Source of the DNA: Candidatus Butyricimonas faecavium
Lineage (GTDB): Bacteria; Bacteroidota; Bacteroidia; Bacteroidales; Marinifilaceae
Length of the DNA stretch: 64,000 nt
Direction: 5' to 3'
NCBI GenBank assembly: GCA_944321125.1
Contig: CALUKD010000004.1
Location: 185,766-249,765, forward strand
Positions 36,725 through 45,715 of this stretch are shown here, in pieces. A program made the position numbers and the translations under genes. Position 1 is the stretch's first letter. The number at the start of each line of letters is the position of its first letter. Below the pieces are notes generated by a model. That model was not told the DNA's origin, ran no database searches, and was given only the letters and a program-made list of their open reading frames with translations.

Positions 36725-36784
36725 CGCCCGTGTTATAAAAACATAATGTCTAATTTATTAGGAGATAAGCATTTATTATTTATT

Positions 36785-38647
36785 ATGGCAGAAGAACAAA
36801 AAGAAATGCAAGTAGAACTTGCGCAAGAAGAGACTAAGAAAGTTGCTCCCGTAGCAACAACAAGCGCTGAGGCTGACGAGAATTTTGACTGGGAAGCTTA
36901 TGCAAATGATGATGTAATCCCCGCATCAGAAAAAGAAGAATTGGCTAACAGATATGCCGAGACTCTTTCATCTGTAGTAGAAAAAGAAGTTGTTGAAGGT
37001 ACTGTTATCTCAATGAACAAAAGAGAAGTTGTTGTAAATATTGGTTACAAGTCGGACGGTATCATTTCATTAAACGAATTCCGTTACGATCCGGAATTGA
37101 AAGTGGGAGATAAAGTAGAAGTTTACGTTGAGACTCAAGAAGACAAGAAAGGTCAATTAACTCTTTCTCATAAGAAAGCAAGAGCTTTACGTAGCTGGGA
37201 TCGTGTTAACGCAGCGTTGGAGAACGACGAAATTATCAAGGGTTACGTTAAATGTCGCACGAAGGGTGGTATGATCGTTGATGTATTCGGTATCGAGGCA
37301 TTCTTACCGGGTTCTCAAATCGATGTAAAACCGATTCGTGATTATGATATCTACGTTGGTAAGACCATGGAATTCAAAGTGGTTAAGATCAACCAAGAAT
37401 TTAAGAATGTTGTCGTATCTCATAAGGCTCTTATCGAAGCTGAGTTGGAACAACAGAAAAAAGATATCATCTCTAAATTGGAAAAAGGACAAGTACTTGA
37501 AGGTACTGTTAAAAATATCACCTCTTACGGAGTATTCATTGACTTGGGTGGCGTAGATGGATTGATTCATATTACTGACCTTTCTTGGGGCCGTGTAAAT
37601 CATCCGAATGAAATCGTAGAGTTGGATCAGAAGTTAAACGTTGTTATTCTTGACTTCGATGACGAGAAGAAACGTATTGCTCTTGGTTTGAAACAACTGA
37701 CTCCGCACCCGTGGGATGCTTTGAGTGCAGACTTGAAAGTGGGTGACCGCGTGAAAGGTAAAGTAGTGGTTATGGCTGACTACGGTGCTTTCGTTGAGAT
37801 CGCTCCGGGAGTAGAAGGTTTGATCCACGTATCCGAAATGTCATGGTCTCAACATTTACGTTCAGCTCAAGACTTCATGAAAGTGGGAGACGAGGTAGAG
37901 GCTGTTGTTCTTACCCTAGATCGTGATGAAAGAAAGATGTCTTTGGGTATCAAACAATTGAAAAACGACCCGTGGCAAAATATCGAGGAAAAATACGCTG
38001 TTGGTACCAAACACAAAGCTATCGTGCGTAACTTCACGAACTTCGGTGTATTCGTAGAGATTGAAGAAGGTGTTGACGGATTGATCCACATCTCTGACTT
38101 GTCTTGGACGAAGAAAGTAAAACACCCGGCAGAATTTACCCAAATTGGTGCTGAAATTGATGTAGTAGTTCTTGAAATCGACAAGGATAACAGAAGATTG
38201 AGCTTGGGTCACAAACAATTGGAAGAGAATCCGTGGGATGTATTCGAAACGATCTTCACCGTTGATTCAATTCATGAAGGAACAATTACAGAAATCTTTG
38301 ACAAGGGTGCTGTTATCGCATTGCCTTATGGTGTAGAAGGATTTGCAACTCCTCGCCATTTGGTAAAAGAAGACGGAACTCAAGCTAAAGTTGACGAGAA
38401 ATTACCGTTCAAGGTGATCGAGTTTAACAAGGGGGCCAAGAGAATTATTCTTTCTCACTCTCGTATTTTCGAAGATGAGCAAAAAGCTGCCGACAATGCC
38501 AAGAAGAAAGATGAAGCCAATGCTACTAAAAAAGCAGTGAAAAAAGTAAAAGAGAAATTGGAAAAAACAACTTTAGGTGACATCACCGAGTTGGCTGCTT
38601 TGAAAGACCAAATGGAAGCTAAAGAAGAGGAAGAAAAGAACAATTAA
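36785..38647 (+). CDS. rpsA: 30S ribosomal protein S1
   Basis: A 620-residue RNA-binding ribosomal protein with an acidic N-terminal tail (about 1-50) and six S1 repeats, for example GTVISMNKREVVVNIGYKSDG, LEGTVKNITSYGVFIDLGGV and RNFTNFGVFVEIEEGVDG, each ending near a conserved SLGIKQL/LGHKQL helix. The C-terminus is a Lys/Glu/Ala-rich coil. ATG 36785 (MAEEQKEM) is chosen over ATG 36746, which would add 13 untypical residues. S1 is important for translation in Bacteroidetes, where Shine-Dalgarno sites are rare. Confidence 0.95.
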   Translation: MAEEQKEMQVELAQEETKKVAPVATTSAEADENFDWEAYANDDVIPASEKEELANRYAETLSSVVEKEVVEGTVISMNKREVVVNIGYKSDGIISLNEFRYDPELKVGDKVEVYVETQEDKKGQLTLSHKKARALRSWDRVNAALENDEIIKGYVKCRTKGGMIVDVFGIEAFLPGSQIDVKPIRDYDIYVGKTMEFKVVKINQEFKNVVVSHKALIEAELEQQKKDIISKLEKGQVLEGTVKNITSYGVFIDLGGVDGLIHITDLSWGRVNHPNEIVELDQKLNVVILDFDDEKKRIALGLKQLTPHPWDALSADLKVGDRVKGKVVVMADYGAFVEIAPGVEGLIHVSEMSWSQHLRSAQDFMKVGDEVEAVVLTLDRDERKMSLGIKQLKNDPWQNIEEKYAVGTKHKAIVRNFTNFGVFVEIEEGVDGLIHISDLSWTKKVKHPAEFTQIGAEIDVVVLEIDKDNRRLSLGHKQLEENPWDVFETIFTVDSIHEGTITEIFDKGAVIALPYGVEGFATPRHLVKEDGTQAKVDEKLPFKVIEFNKGAKRIILSHSRIFEDEQKAADNAKKKDEANATKKAVKKVKEKLEKTTLGDITELAALKDQMEAKEEEEKNN

Positions 38648-38650
38648 TTT

Positions 38651-39583
38651 GTGAAATTCGAATTGACTATATTAGGGTGCGGTTCTGCCGTACCCACGCT
38701 TCAAAGAAATGCTGCCGCTCAGGTACTTCATGTACTTGAGCGGTACTTTCTTATTGATTGTGGTGAAGGTACTCAACAACAGTTGAGACGTTTTAAAGTG
38801 CCCTATAATAAGATTAATCATATTTTTATTTCCCATTTACATGGGGATCATTTTTTCGGACTGATTGGTTTATTGTCTAGTTTTTCATTACAGAACCGTC
38901 GGGCTGAATTGCATATCTATTCAGACAAGCGTCTGGAAGAAATTATCGAATTCCAGTTAAAGGTGATGAATTCTCGTCTAAATTACCCGTTGATATTCCA
39001 TCACCTAGACCGTGAACCCGGTTTGATCTACGAGGATCGTATGATGACAGTTCATGCTTTTCCTTTGAAACATCGTTACGAGGCTCCCGTGACCGGCTTT
39101 CTATTTGCCGAGAAAGAAAAAGAGAGGAACATTAAAAGGGAGATGACGGACGCTTTTCAAGTTCCCGTGGCTTTCATGCATCGTTTGAAAAAGGGAGAAG
39201 ATTTTATTACCCCTGATGGTGAAGTAATTGCGAATAGCCGGTTGACAATGGCTCCACCCGCTCCTCGTTCTTATGCCTACATGACGGACACGCTTTTTCG
39301 GGAAACTTTTGCCGAATACGTGAAAGGAGTTGATTTACTCTATCACGAATCTACTTATGGGAACGAGTTTGAAGAATTGGCCAAGGAAACTTTTCACAGT
39401 ACCGCAGGTCAAGCCGCCCGAATGGCCGTACTTGCCGGGGCAAAACATCTTCTGCTGGGACATTTTTCGTCCCGTTATCCCGATCCGACTCCTTTGTTGG
39501 AACAAGCACGTGAGATTTTTCCAAACACGGATTTGTGTTATGATGGGGCGGTATTTGAATTACCGGCCGTGAAAAGAGGATAA
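38651..39583 (+). CDS. rnz: Ribonuclease Z
   Basis: tRNA 3'-end endonuclease of the metallo-beta-lactamase fold. The 310 residues start with GTG and read FELTILGCGSAVPT; the zinc-binding SHLHGDHFFGLIGL motif lies near 60-73, with further ligands in AFPLKHRYEAPVTGF, the conserved YMTDTLF and the late LLLGHFSSRY. Only three bases separate it from the rpsA stop, so the two are likely co-transcribed. Confidence 0.95.
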   Translation: MKFELTILGCGSAVPTLQRNAAAQVLHVLERYFLIDCGEGTQQQLRRFKVPYNKINHIFISHLHGDHFFGLIGLLSSFSLQNRRAELHIYSDKRLEEIIEFQLKVMNSRLNYPLIFHHLDREPGLIYEDRMMTVHAFPLKHRYEAPVTGFLFAEKEKERNIKREMTDAFQVPVAFMHRLKKGEDFITPDGEVIANSRLTMAPPAPRSYAYMTDTLFRETFAEYVKGVDLLYHESTYGNEFEELAKETFHSTAGQAARMAVLAGAKHLLLGHFSSRYPDPTPLLEQAREIFPNTDLCYDGAVFELPAVKRG

Positions 39584-39991
39584 CATTGTCATGGCTTATT
39601 TCGCTTTTGAACTAAGGTTTGGCTAACTTTTATTATGATTCTCCTTATAGTTAATTGATAGTTCATTTAGACCACGAAGCATTCACCCTGCATTCATGTT
39701 GCATTCATCTTCGATTAAATAGATTTTTGAGACAATTTTATTTGGATTTAGGGTATGTGGTGAGGTATATTTGTTATCGGGTGAGATATGTTTGGGTGAT
39801 AGGGGAGTTGGGACTAGGACTAGTTTATATGAGTGAAAGTGGAATCATGGGTATCACTATTTATGTTTGACTCTCAATCTTATTTCGTATATTTATTTTT
39901 TGGGTGATGAAAATTTAGATGAAATGATAGATGAGGAGTTGATTTTATCCGGGGTAAATCGCAAGAACGAAAAGGCTTGGGCAAGCGATTT
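39584..39991. other. AT-rich region with three tandem 11-bp repeats and an ECF-sigma-like fragment
   Basis: No intact gene. Three tandem copies of GCATTCANNNT (39679-39711) are present. From ATG 39924 a frame reads DEELILSGVNRKNEKAW, which resembles the start of a Bacteroidetes ECF sigma factor, and then runs into the metalloprotease remnant. A 71-codon frame at 39655-39870 has no recognisable features. Confidence 0.5.
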
Positions 39992-40358
39992 TTGCGTTCG
40001 ATGAGTTTCACTCGTAAGTATGGAACAACGGCTTCCATTATGGATTATGCTCGTTTTAATTTTATGTGGCACAACTTGAAGATAAAGGAGTGAGATTGAC
40101 TTCCCCGGAATAGGGAGTATATGTGAGTATGCTATTATTAAGTGGTTGTATACCCCAATTCTTCAGGCCAAAGATATGTGGGAAGAAGTTGCTATTGCTG
40201 AAAAATGGATTGACGAGAAAGCGAGAGATTCTTACTACTGTTATGGACGGCAACAAATTAGTGATCGTTATGATCCTAGTGCTCTTGAAGAAGATTTAGG
40301 TGATGATCCTATAAAGGCTGGGACATACGTTAATGAAAAAATAATACGAATTGTATAA
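39992..40358 (+). pseudogene. Remnant of a zinc-dependent metalloprotease (DUF5117/DUF4953 type), C-terminal piece with frameshifts
   Basis: Three reading frames in series keep a recognisable metzincin C-terminal region: SMSFTRKYGTTASIMDYAR (frame from 39992), VAQLEDKGVRLTSPE then a stop (frame shifted near 40062), and EYAIIKWLYTPILQAKDMW continuing to EEDLGDDPIKAGTY (frame ending 40358). In intact homologues these join as one block after the zinc-binding HEIGH motif, which is absent here. At least two frameshifts, one stop and loss of the N-terminal part make it non-functional. Homologues often sit beside ECF-sigma/FecR/SusCD clusters, and the preceding sigma-like fragment fits the scar of such a lost locus. 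Confidence 0.7.
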
Positions 40359-40435
40359 GAGTGAAAGGAGATTTCTGGTAAAAAGGATTTCTCCTTTTTT
40401 AGTGTTTATGAAAAAAGAGGTTTTTGAAATAATTC

Positions 40436-40443
40436 TATCTTTG
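40436..40443 (+). promoter_or_regulatory. Candidate -7 box for the TSCPD gene
   Basis: TATCTTTG 26 bp before the ATG; no TTTG at the usual spacing. Confidence 0.4.
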
Positions 40444-40469
40444 TAGCATTGAATTTAAGGAAATTAATT

Positions 40470-40724
40470 ATGCCAAGAAAAGAAATTACATATACCCCCT
40501 CGGCAGAGGTTTGCTCGAAAGAGATTCATATCGTGTTAGAAGACGATGTAATCGTGGAAGTCGGTTTTAAGAAAGGATGTGCTGGGAATACTCAAGGGGT
40601 GTCTGCTTTGTTGAAAGGAATGAAAAGGGATGAAGCTATTCGCCGATTGCGGGGAATATGTTGTGGGAAAAAGTCGACCTCATGTCCCGATCAGTTGGCC
40701 CAGGCCTTGGAAAATATGGCGTAA
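40470..40724 (+). CDS. TSCPD domain-containing protein (TIGR03905 type)
   Basis: An 84-residue protein with the TSCPD domain otherwise found at the C-terminus of some ribonucleotide reductases. Conserved cysteines are in AEVCSKEIHIVLED, FKKGCAGNTQGVSALLKGM and GICCGKKSTSCPDQL, in keeping with zinc binding. Start MPRKEITYTPS is typical; an upstream in-frame start at 40449 is not needed. Function unknown; single gene. Confidence 0.85.
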   Translation: MPRKEITYTPSAEVCSKEIHIVLEDDVIVEVGFKKGCAGNTQGVSALLKGMKRDEAIRRLRGICCGKKSTSCPDQLAQALENMA

Positions 40725-40967
40725 TTAACGGTGATTCTATCGATATAACTGGTAAAATACTGAATTATTATCTCATTGTTACAGTGTACAATGGGTGATT
40801 CGGATATTAATCTTGAGATAATGGAAAACGATATTTCATGAAATGTTAAATTTATGATTTTATTAAGAAAATATTTGGAAAATATAAAATAATGTTATAT
40901 TTTTACAGAGAGCAATGATAGGAGCGAGAGTTTGATTTGAAGTTAGTAACCTTTAAAAAAAAGTGAG
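40725..40967. other. Gene-free AT-rich stretch
   Basis: About 240 bp between the TSCPD gene and the small membrane ORF. No repeat, RNA or clear promoter element seen. Confidence 0.5.
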
Positions 40968-41126
40968 ATGAAAACTAAATGGAATCAAATGGTAATCGTG
41001 GTTCTGCTACTGGTCATTATCACTAGTATTGTAGTTTACATGTGGATTGGTTTTGCGGAGTTGATTCATTTCTTTGACTGTGCTGCTGGTGAGGCTCTCA
41101 CCGGAATGAATGTGAGAGGATTGTAA
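40968..41126 (+). CDS. Small membrane protein, 52 residues, hypothetical
   Basis: ATG 40968 opens a 52-codon frame: a short basic start (MKTKWNQ), one strongly hydrophobic helix (about 8-29, VIVVLLLVIITSIVVYMWIG), then a short extracytoplasmic tail with a single Cys. The positive-inside pattern and clean helix argue for a real small membrane protein. It lies 142 bp before the restriction-modification pair and has no recognisable relatives from memory. Confidence 0.45.
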   Translation: MKTKWNQMVIVVLLLVIITSIVVYMWIGFAELIHFFDCAAGEALTGMNVRGL

Positions 41127-41238
41127 CAGATTTGACGTTGTAAACTTGGGGAAATTGGTTAAGTGGTAGGTTAACCGAGAAAGGGATAAATGGGCGGATA
41201 AATTTTCTGAACGGTGTCAATAACCCGATAAATATTGT

Positions 41239-41246
41239 TATTTTTG
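41239..41246 (+). promoter_or_regulatory. Candidate -7 box for the methyltransferase gene
   Basis: TATTTTTG 22 bp before ATG 41269. Confidence 0.4.
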
Positions 41247-41268
41247 TAGGTGTAAAATGTATATGTAA

Positions 41269-42543
41269 ATGGCACCTAAAACGATTCGGGTATTATCTTT
41301 ATTTTCTGGTTGTGGTGGAATGGATTTAGGATTGGAAGGAGGATTCTTGATCCATAAGGGATGTATTAACGAGAAAAGTAATCCTGATTTTATTGAAAAG
41401 CAAGAGAAAGGTAATTTGGTAAAATTGCGTTCTACTCACTTTCGACTTGTTTTTGCCAATGATATTTTGAAAGAGGCCCGGACAGCTTGGACTCGTTATT
41501 TCGCCAAGTACGGTTACCCGCCTGATGTTTATCGGGAAGAAAGTATCGTGGATCTTGTGAAACAGCATAAGGCTGGGGGGAAGATTTTTCCGGAGGAAAT
41601 AGATGTGGTTACAGGAGGTTTCCCATGTCAAGATTTCAGTGTTGCGGGGAAACGTAATGGGTTTAATTCTCATAAAGATCATAAGGGAAAAATTATTAAT
41701 GGGGAGATTGCTTCGGAGGAGACCCGTGGTAAATTATATATGTGGATGAAAGAAGTTATTGAAATCACTAAACCCAAATTATTTATTGCTGAAAATGTGA
41801 AAGGTTTGGTAAATCTTTCTAATGTGAAGGAAATTATTCAACGGGATTTTTCTCGGGCAGATGAAGATGGATATATCGTGTTAGAGCCTCGTGTGTTACA
41901 TGCAGCAGATTACGGTGTTCCTCAATCCCGAGAGCGGGTGATTTTTATAGGTATTCGTAAATCTGCATTAACTCCTGTAGCTCGTGAAGCTTTGACTCGT
42001 GATACTATCCCCGATGAATATGTGCCTTACCCATTCCCCAGTCATGCATATCATGTTAAGAACAAAGGTTTGATGAAACCTCAGACAGTGGGAAGGATGT
42101 TGGCTGGACTAAAGGAACCGGAAGAGAGCGCTGATCCTTCACAAAAGGTTTATTCTAAAGCCAAGTTTATGGGAACTCATTGTCAAGGTCAAACAGAAGT
42201 GAATGTCTATGGGATCGGGCCGACAATTCGGGCCGAACATCATGGTAATATAGAATACCGACGGTTGTCGAAAGAACATGGTGGTGTTATTGACAAGGAA
42301 TTGAGAAAGGGATTGAAAGAGCGTCGTTTAACTCCACGAGAATGTGCATTGATACAGACGTTTCCTCTTGATTATGAATTTGTGATACCTCATAAGGACA
42401 ATAAACAGAGGTATATTCTAAGTCCTTCGGCTGCCTATAAGATTATAGGAAATGCAGTTCCCCCTCTGTTGGCATACCATATAGGGAAACGAATTGAGAA
42501 TTTGTGGAATCTTTATTTTGGCACTGATGAAGTCGTTATTTAG
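41269..42543 (+). CDS. Type II DNA (cytosine-5-) methyltransferase
   Basis: A 424-residue C5-cytosine methyltransferase with the conserved motifs in order: motif I LFSGCGGMDLGLEGG (11-25), motif IV GGFPCQDFSVAGKRNGF with catalytic Cys120, motif VI ENV (176-178), motif VIII QSRERV (219-224), the variable target-recognition region about 240-370, motif IX RRLTPRECALIQTFP, and motif X IIGNAVPPLLAYHIG. It modifies a short palindrome whose sequence cannot be read from the protein. The downstream nuclease gene overlaps its end, showing a restriction-modification pair. Confidence 0.95.
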   Translation: MAPKTIRVLSLFSGCGGMDLGLEGGFLIHKGCINEKSNPDFIEKQEKGNLVKLRSTHFRLVFANDILKEARTAWTRYFAKYGYPPDVYREESIVDLVKQHKAGGKIFPEEIDVVTGGFPCQDFSVAGKRNGFNSHKDHKGKIINGEIASEETRGKLYMWMKEVIEITKPKLFIAENVKGLVNLSNVKEIIQRDFSRADEDGYIVLEPRVLHAADYGVPQSRERVIFIGIRKSALTPVAREALTRDTIPDEYVPYPFPSHAYHVKNKGLMKPQTVGRMLAGLKEPEESADPSQKVYSKAKFMGTHCQGQTEVNVYGIGPTIRAEHHGNIEYRRLSKEHGGVIDKELRKGLKERRLTPRECALIQTFPLDYEFVIPHKDNKQRYILSPSAAYKIIGNAVPPLLAYHIGKRIENLWNLYFGTDEVVI

Positions 42544-43573
42544 TTTTCAAATGCAAGATGATATTGCTTTCGAAGGGCTATTGACAAAAATAATAGACTT
42601 TATGAATCGGGAAGCATTGGAATTTCCGAAGATGTATACTGGTTTGTTGGGTAGTAAACTAGAAGATAAAGTTGTTGAAGTACTACAACAATGTGCTGTT
42701 GGAACTCGTTTTGAGCATCAGATTGTGAAATACTCCGGACAACGTTTTCCGGATATTGTTATCGGTGGTTATTATGGAATAGAGGTGAAAACCACAAAGG
42801 CGAATCATTGGAAATCGACGGGAAGTAGTGTTGCCGAGGGGACTCGGGTTGAAGGAGTGGGGCGAGTGTACCTTTTGTTTGGGAAAGTGTGTGAACCGAT
42901 TCATTTTGCCTGCAAGCCTTACGAAGAGTGTTTGTCGGAAGTTGTGGTAACCCATTCGCCTCGTTATCTGGTAGACATGAGTTTATCAAAAGGAGAAACG
43001 ATATTCGATAAGTTGGGAATTCCTTATGATGAATTACGCTGTCAACCGAATCCGATTCGTACTATTCTTGATTACTATCGTTCCCGACTTAAGGAGGGGG
43101 AAGAATTATGGTGGTTGGATAATGACCATTCAAGGGTTTCTAACCTTGTGATTCGTATGTGGAGTTCTTTATCTCCACAAGAGAAACAGACATACCAAAT
43201 TAAAGGATTTATTTTTTTCCCCGAGTTATTAAGTAATCATTCAGATAAATTTAATCGAATGGCTGTTTGGCTTGCCACTCAAGAAGGAATTGTTTGTCCG
43301 AATCTGAGAGATGTTTTCTCGGCTGGAGGGAGGGAATGTATCACGAAAAACGGGGAGAGTTATCCGGGTGTTTCAAAGGTGATCGGGAAACTTTACCGAG
43401 AATTACCTGCAATAAAAAAATTTATTCAACAGGTAGATTGTGCTGAATTGCAGGAGTATTGGAAATGTCAATTCAATATCGAAAACAAATGGGAAACGTG
43501 GTGTCAATTGGCAATCAAGAATCTTGAAACAATCAACACAACCGAAATTCCTTTGAAAAAGTTAATCTGCTAA
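42527..43573 (+). CDS. Type II restriction endonuclease, PD-(D/E)xK type
   Basis: A 348-residue protein starting at ATG 42527, inside the methyltransferase gene (17-bp overlap). A PD-(D/E)xK core is visible: FPDIVIGGYYGIEVKTTK with Asp76, Glu86 and Lys88, after a helix SKLEDKVVEVL that commonly precedes this core. The segment GSSVAEGTRVEGVGRVYLLF follows. The C-terminal half (about 150-348) is unassigned and may hold DNA recognition or dimerisation. Together with the preceding methyltransferase it should cut unmethylated incoming DNA. Recognition sequence unknown. Confidence 0.85.
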   Translation: MKSLFSFQMQDDIAFEGLLTKIIDFMNREALEFPKMYTGLLGSKLEDKVVEVLQQCAVGTRFEHQIVKYSGQRFPDIVIGGYYGIEVKTTKANHWKSTGSSVAEGTRVEGVGRVYLLFGKVCEPIHFACKPYEECLSEVVVTHSPRYLVDMSLSKGETIFDKLGIPYDELRCQPNPIRTILDYYRSRLKEGEELWWLDNDHSRVSNLVIRMWSSLSPQEKQTYQIKGFIFFPELLSNHSDKFNRMAVWLATQEGIVCPNLRDVFSAGGRECITKNGESYPGVSKVIGKLYRELPAIKKFIQQVDCAELQEYWKCQFNIENKWETWCQLAIKNLETINTTEIPLKKLIC

Positions 43574-43583
43574 TGTGATTTTT

Positions 43584-44066
43584 CTATAGTTTTAACCGAA
43601 AAATATCGGATACTTGTTTGAAACCGTGATGCTTGAAAAATTGATGAGCAGAATGGTTATTGACACCCGATTCGAGATAACAATTTTGTATCCCATTTGT
43701 TCGGAAACTTTCTGTTGCTTTTTGTAATAATTCCTGACCGATACGTTTTCCCCGGAATGCAGGATCGACACTGAGATCAAAGATAATCCCATAAGGTTTG
43801 GCTCCGTCATTTGTGATGCCGAATAGGACGAACCCGATAATGTTTTCGTTCTTTAGGTAAAGTAAGAGTGTGTTGTCCGGGTTTTCTACTTGCCGATCGA
43901 GATAATTTAGCCACATTTCCTTGTAATTAGGAGCAAGTTCATTACTATCGAGAGCAATTCCCATTTGTAGCTCTCCATGGGAAATATAGGCTTTGTGAGA
44001 CTCTATAATGCGGGAGAAAAAATCACAAAGTTGAGTTCTGTAAGCGATGGAATATGTTGTTATCAT
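43584..44066 (-). CDS. GNAT family N-acetyltransferase
   Basis: A 160-residue acetyltransferase with motif A DLSVDPAFRGKRIGQELLQ and C-terminal HSAHQFFKHHGFKQV. Substrate unknown. It lies 10 bp from the 44077 gene (same orientation) and converges with the restriction endonuclease gene, so it belongs to the minus-strand unit beginning at 45690. Confidence 0.85.
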   Translation of the reverse strand: MITTYSIAYRTQLCDFFSRIIESHKAYISHGELQMGIALDSNELAPNYKEMWLNYLDRQVENPDNTLLLYLKNENIIGFVLFGITNDGAKPYGIIFDLSVDPAFRGKRIGQELLQKATESFRTNGIQNCYLESGVNNHSAHQFFKHHGFKQVSDIFRLKL

Positions 44067-44076
44067 ATGTGTAAAT

Positions 44077-45690
44077 TTATTGTAATTTTCTTCTACTATG
44101 TTTTTTGCGAAGATAGTGAATAATTATTCGAATCATGATTTTCATACTGAAATATATGCCAATAGAAGTAATAATAACTAGTACTACAGCCGTGAATACC
44201 CCAAATTCCTTGGAAATCATCGAGAACACAGGAGCCTCGCCATTACCTTCCAACAAGACTCCAAATAGAGAAGCTATAGAGATGAAAAGAAGGATGTTTT
44301 TTGTACTGTTGGCTTCTTTCAGATCGGCAATATTATTGGCGTTTGTCAGGGATTTATCTACTCTTTCCGTGATGTCCTTTAATTGCTGTTCGTCGATATC
44401 AATTCGTAGTCTTTGGCTTGTTTCGTGGTACATATGTTTGTGTGACATATAGCGTAGATAACGCACCGAATCGAGTTGCAGGATCACATCGGATAAGCTA
44501 ATGCTTAGTCGGGCATTCTGCTCGATCATGTCTAGAATCTTGTCATTGATGATTGTGAATCCCTGTTGTCCATCCTTTGATTCAGGGTGACTATTGTCCC
44601 TGATTGCTTGTCGGGAGTTGAAAATATATTTATTTAGCACATAGTTGATCGTGTGCTTTTTAGCTAATAGAATTTCGACTAATACAAGATATTCCGGCCA
44701 GCTGACGTGATAACGATCTCGTCGCGCCAAGTGTTTTTTCCAGTCGGTGGGAGCTTCTTTTCCACGATTTCCATACGTGCCGATAACGAGACTCATGTTT
44801 TCATTTGCCAGTACAAGATCATCGGTGTCGATAGCAATGTTTTTCCCACAAATATCGTCGAAACTAGAATCCATACGGTAAGGCCATTCTTCGGGGTAGA
44901 GACTCATGAGGCCCACGAGTTCCGCTTTGTGGCATTGTTCGATATGTTCGATAACTTGGTCTTCTCGCATCTGGTCAAAACGGATTTGTCCTTCGTGACC
45001 GATACTTTCCCAAATATCCAGAAAGATGTAATTATGCCATCCATATTCGAATTCTTTGGATTCTTTGTTTTTACTTGAATCTTTTTGTCTTTGCCTGTCA
45101 AAGAAATAGCGGTAACGTTTTTGTATTTCATCGAAAGTAACACCTTTTGTTTTCACGGTTGTCGTGTAGACTTGTGATTCTTCATCAATGTGTAAGTCGC
45201 TAATTGAAACAACTTTCAAGGAACCATCGATTTCTTGACCTTTCTTTTTGTTATTGTATACCCAATGCTCTACATGTTGAACGATCCCTGATACTGCAAT
45301 CAGTTGATCCGTGTTGAACGGAACGTCTGTCTGGCAAAATTTGGTTCCGTTAATCCTTCCCGTTGGGCTCACGATTATTCGATAAGAGATTTCAACCGTC
45401 TTGTTGAAAAATACGGCAGCCCGCACGTGTACATGTCCCCATAACCTAGCGGGAGAGTTTCCATCAATGTCAATACATATGTCGAACCCTTTCAAACGAT
45501 AACGGTTAATTATTTTATCCGAGTGGGTAAACAACTGATCATCAAAATGCCCGTCATCATCTTTCTTAATGAAGAAATTCGTTTCGGGTGTTAGGGGAAT
45601 TTCAATTCCCGCAGAGGTAAAAGTCTGTATCAGAATGATGGAAAATTCATTGTAGATAAGACCGGATTCACATTGGTTATTATTTCTCAT
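44077..45690 (-). CDS. Unrecognised 537-residue protein with CorA-like topology
   Basis: No family recognised. Residues 1-460 are soluble and charged. They include RLWGHVHVRAAVFFNKTVEI, a region with YRYFFDRQRQKDSSK, and a long helical part (about 400-460, QQLKDITERVDKSLTNANN). Two membrane helices close the protein (about 465-481 and 499-525), joined by a short loop containing EGNGEAPVF, and a basic tail ends it. A large cytoplasmic N-terminus, long helix and two C-terminal helices are the CorA plan, but the GMN motif is missing. Start ATG 45690 is preferred over 45699 because of the -7 box. Next to a restriction-modification system; a defence or transport role is conjecture. Confidence 0.7.
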   Translation of the reverse strand: MRNNNQCESGLIYNEFSIILIQTFTSAGIEIPLTPETNFFIKKDDDGHFDDQLFTHSDKIINRYRLKGFDICIDIDGNSPARLWGHVHVRAAVFFNKTVEISYRIIVSPTGRINGTKFCQTDVPFNTDQLIAVSGIVQHVEHWVYNNKKKGQEIDGSLKVVSISDLHIDEESQVYTTTVKTKGVTFDEIQKRYRYFFDRQRQKDSSKNKESKEFEYGWHNYIFLDIWESIGHEGQIRFDQMREDQVIEHIEQCHKAELVGLMSLYPEEWPYRMDSSFDDICGKNIAIDTDDLVLANENMSLVIGTYGNRGKEAPTDWKKHLARRDRYHVSWPEYLVLVEILLAKKHTINYVLNKYIFNSRQAIRDNSHPESKDGQQGFTIINDKILDMIEQNARLSISLSDVILQLDSVRYLRYMSHKHMYHETSQRLRIDIDEQQLKDITERVDKSLTNANNIADLKEANSTKNILLFISIASLFGVLLEGNGEAPVFSMISKEFGVFTAVVLVIITSIGIYFSMKIMIRIIIHYLRKKHSRRKLQ

Positions 45691-45707
45691 AATACGCACG
45701 TTTCGTG

Positions 45708-45715
45708 CAAATATA
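45708..45715 (-). promoter_or_regulatory. Candidate -7 box for the CorA-like gene
   Basis: TATATTTG on the minus strand 17 bp before ATG 45690. Confidence 0.4.

Noticed and set aside
39655..39870. 71-codon frame upstream of the sigma-like fragment
   Set aside because: No signal, helix pattern or known words, and it spans the 11-bp tandem repeats; probably chance.
40146..40358. Intact 70-codon gene
   Set aside because: Its protein is the last frame of a metalloprotease whose earlier parts lie in two other frames just upstream, so it is a pseudogene piece.
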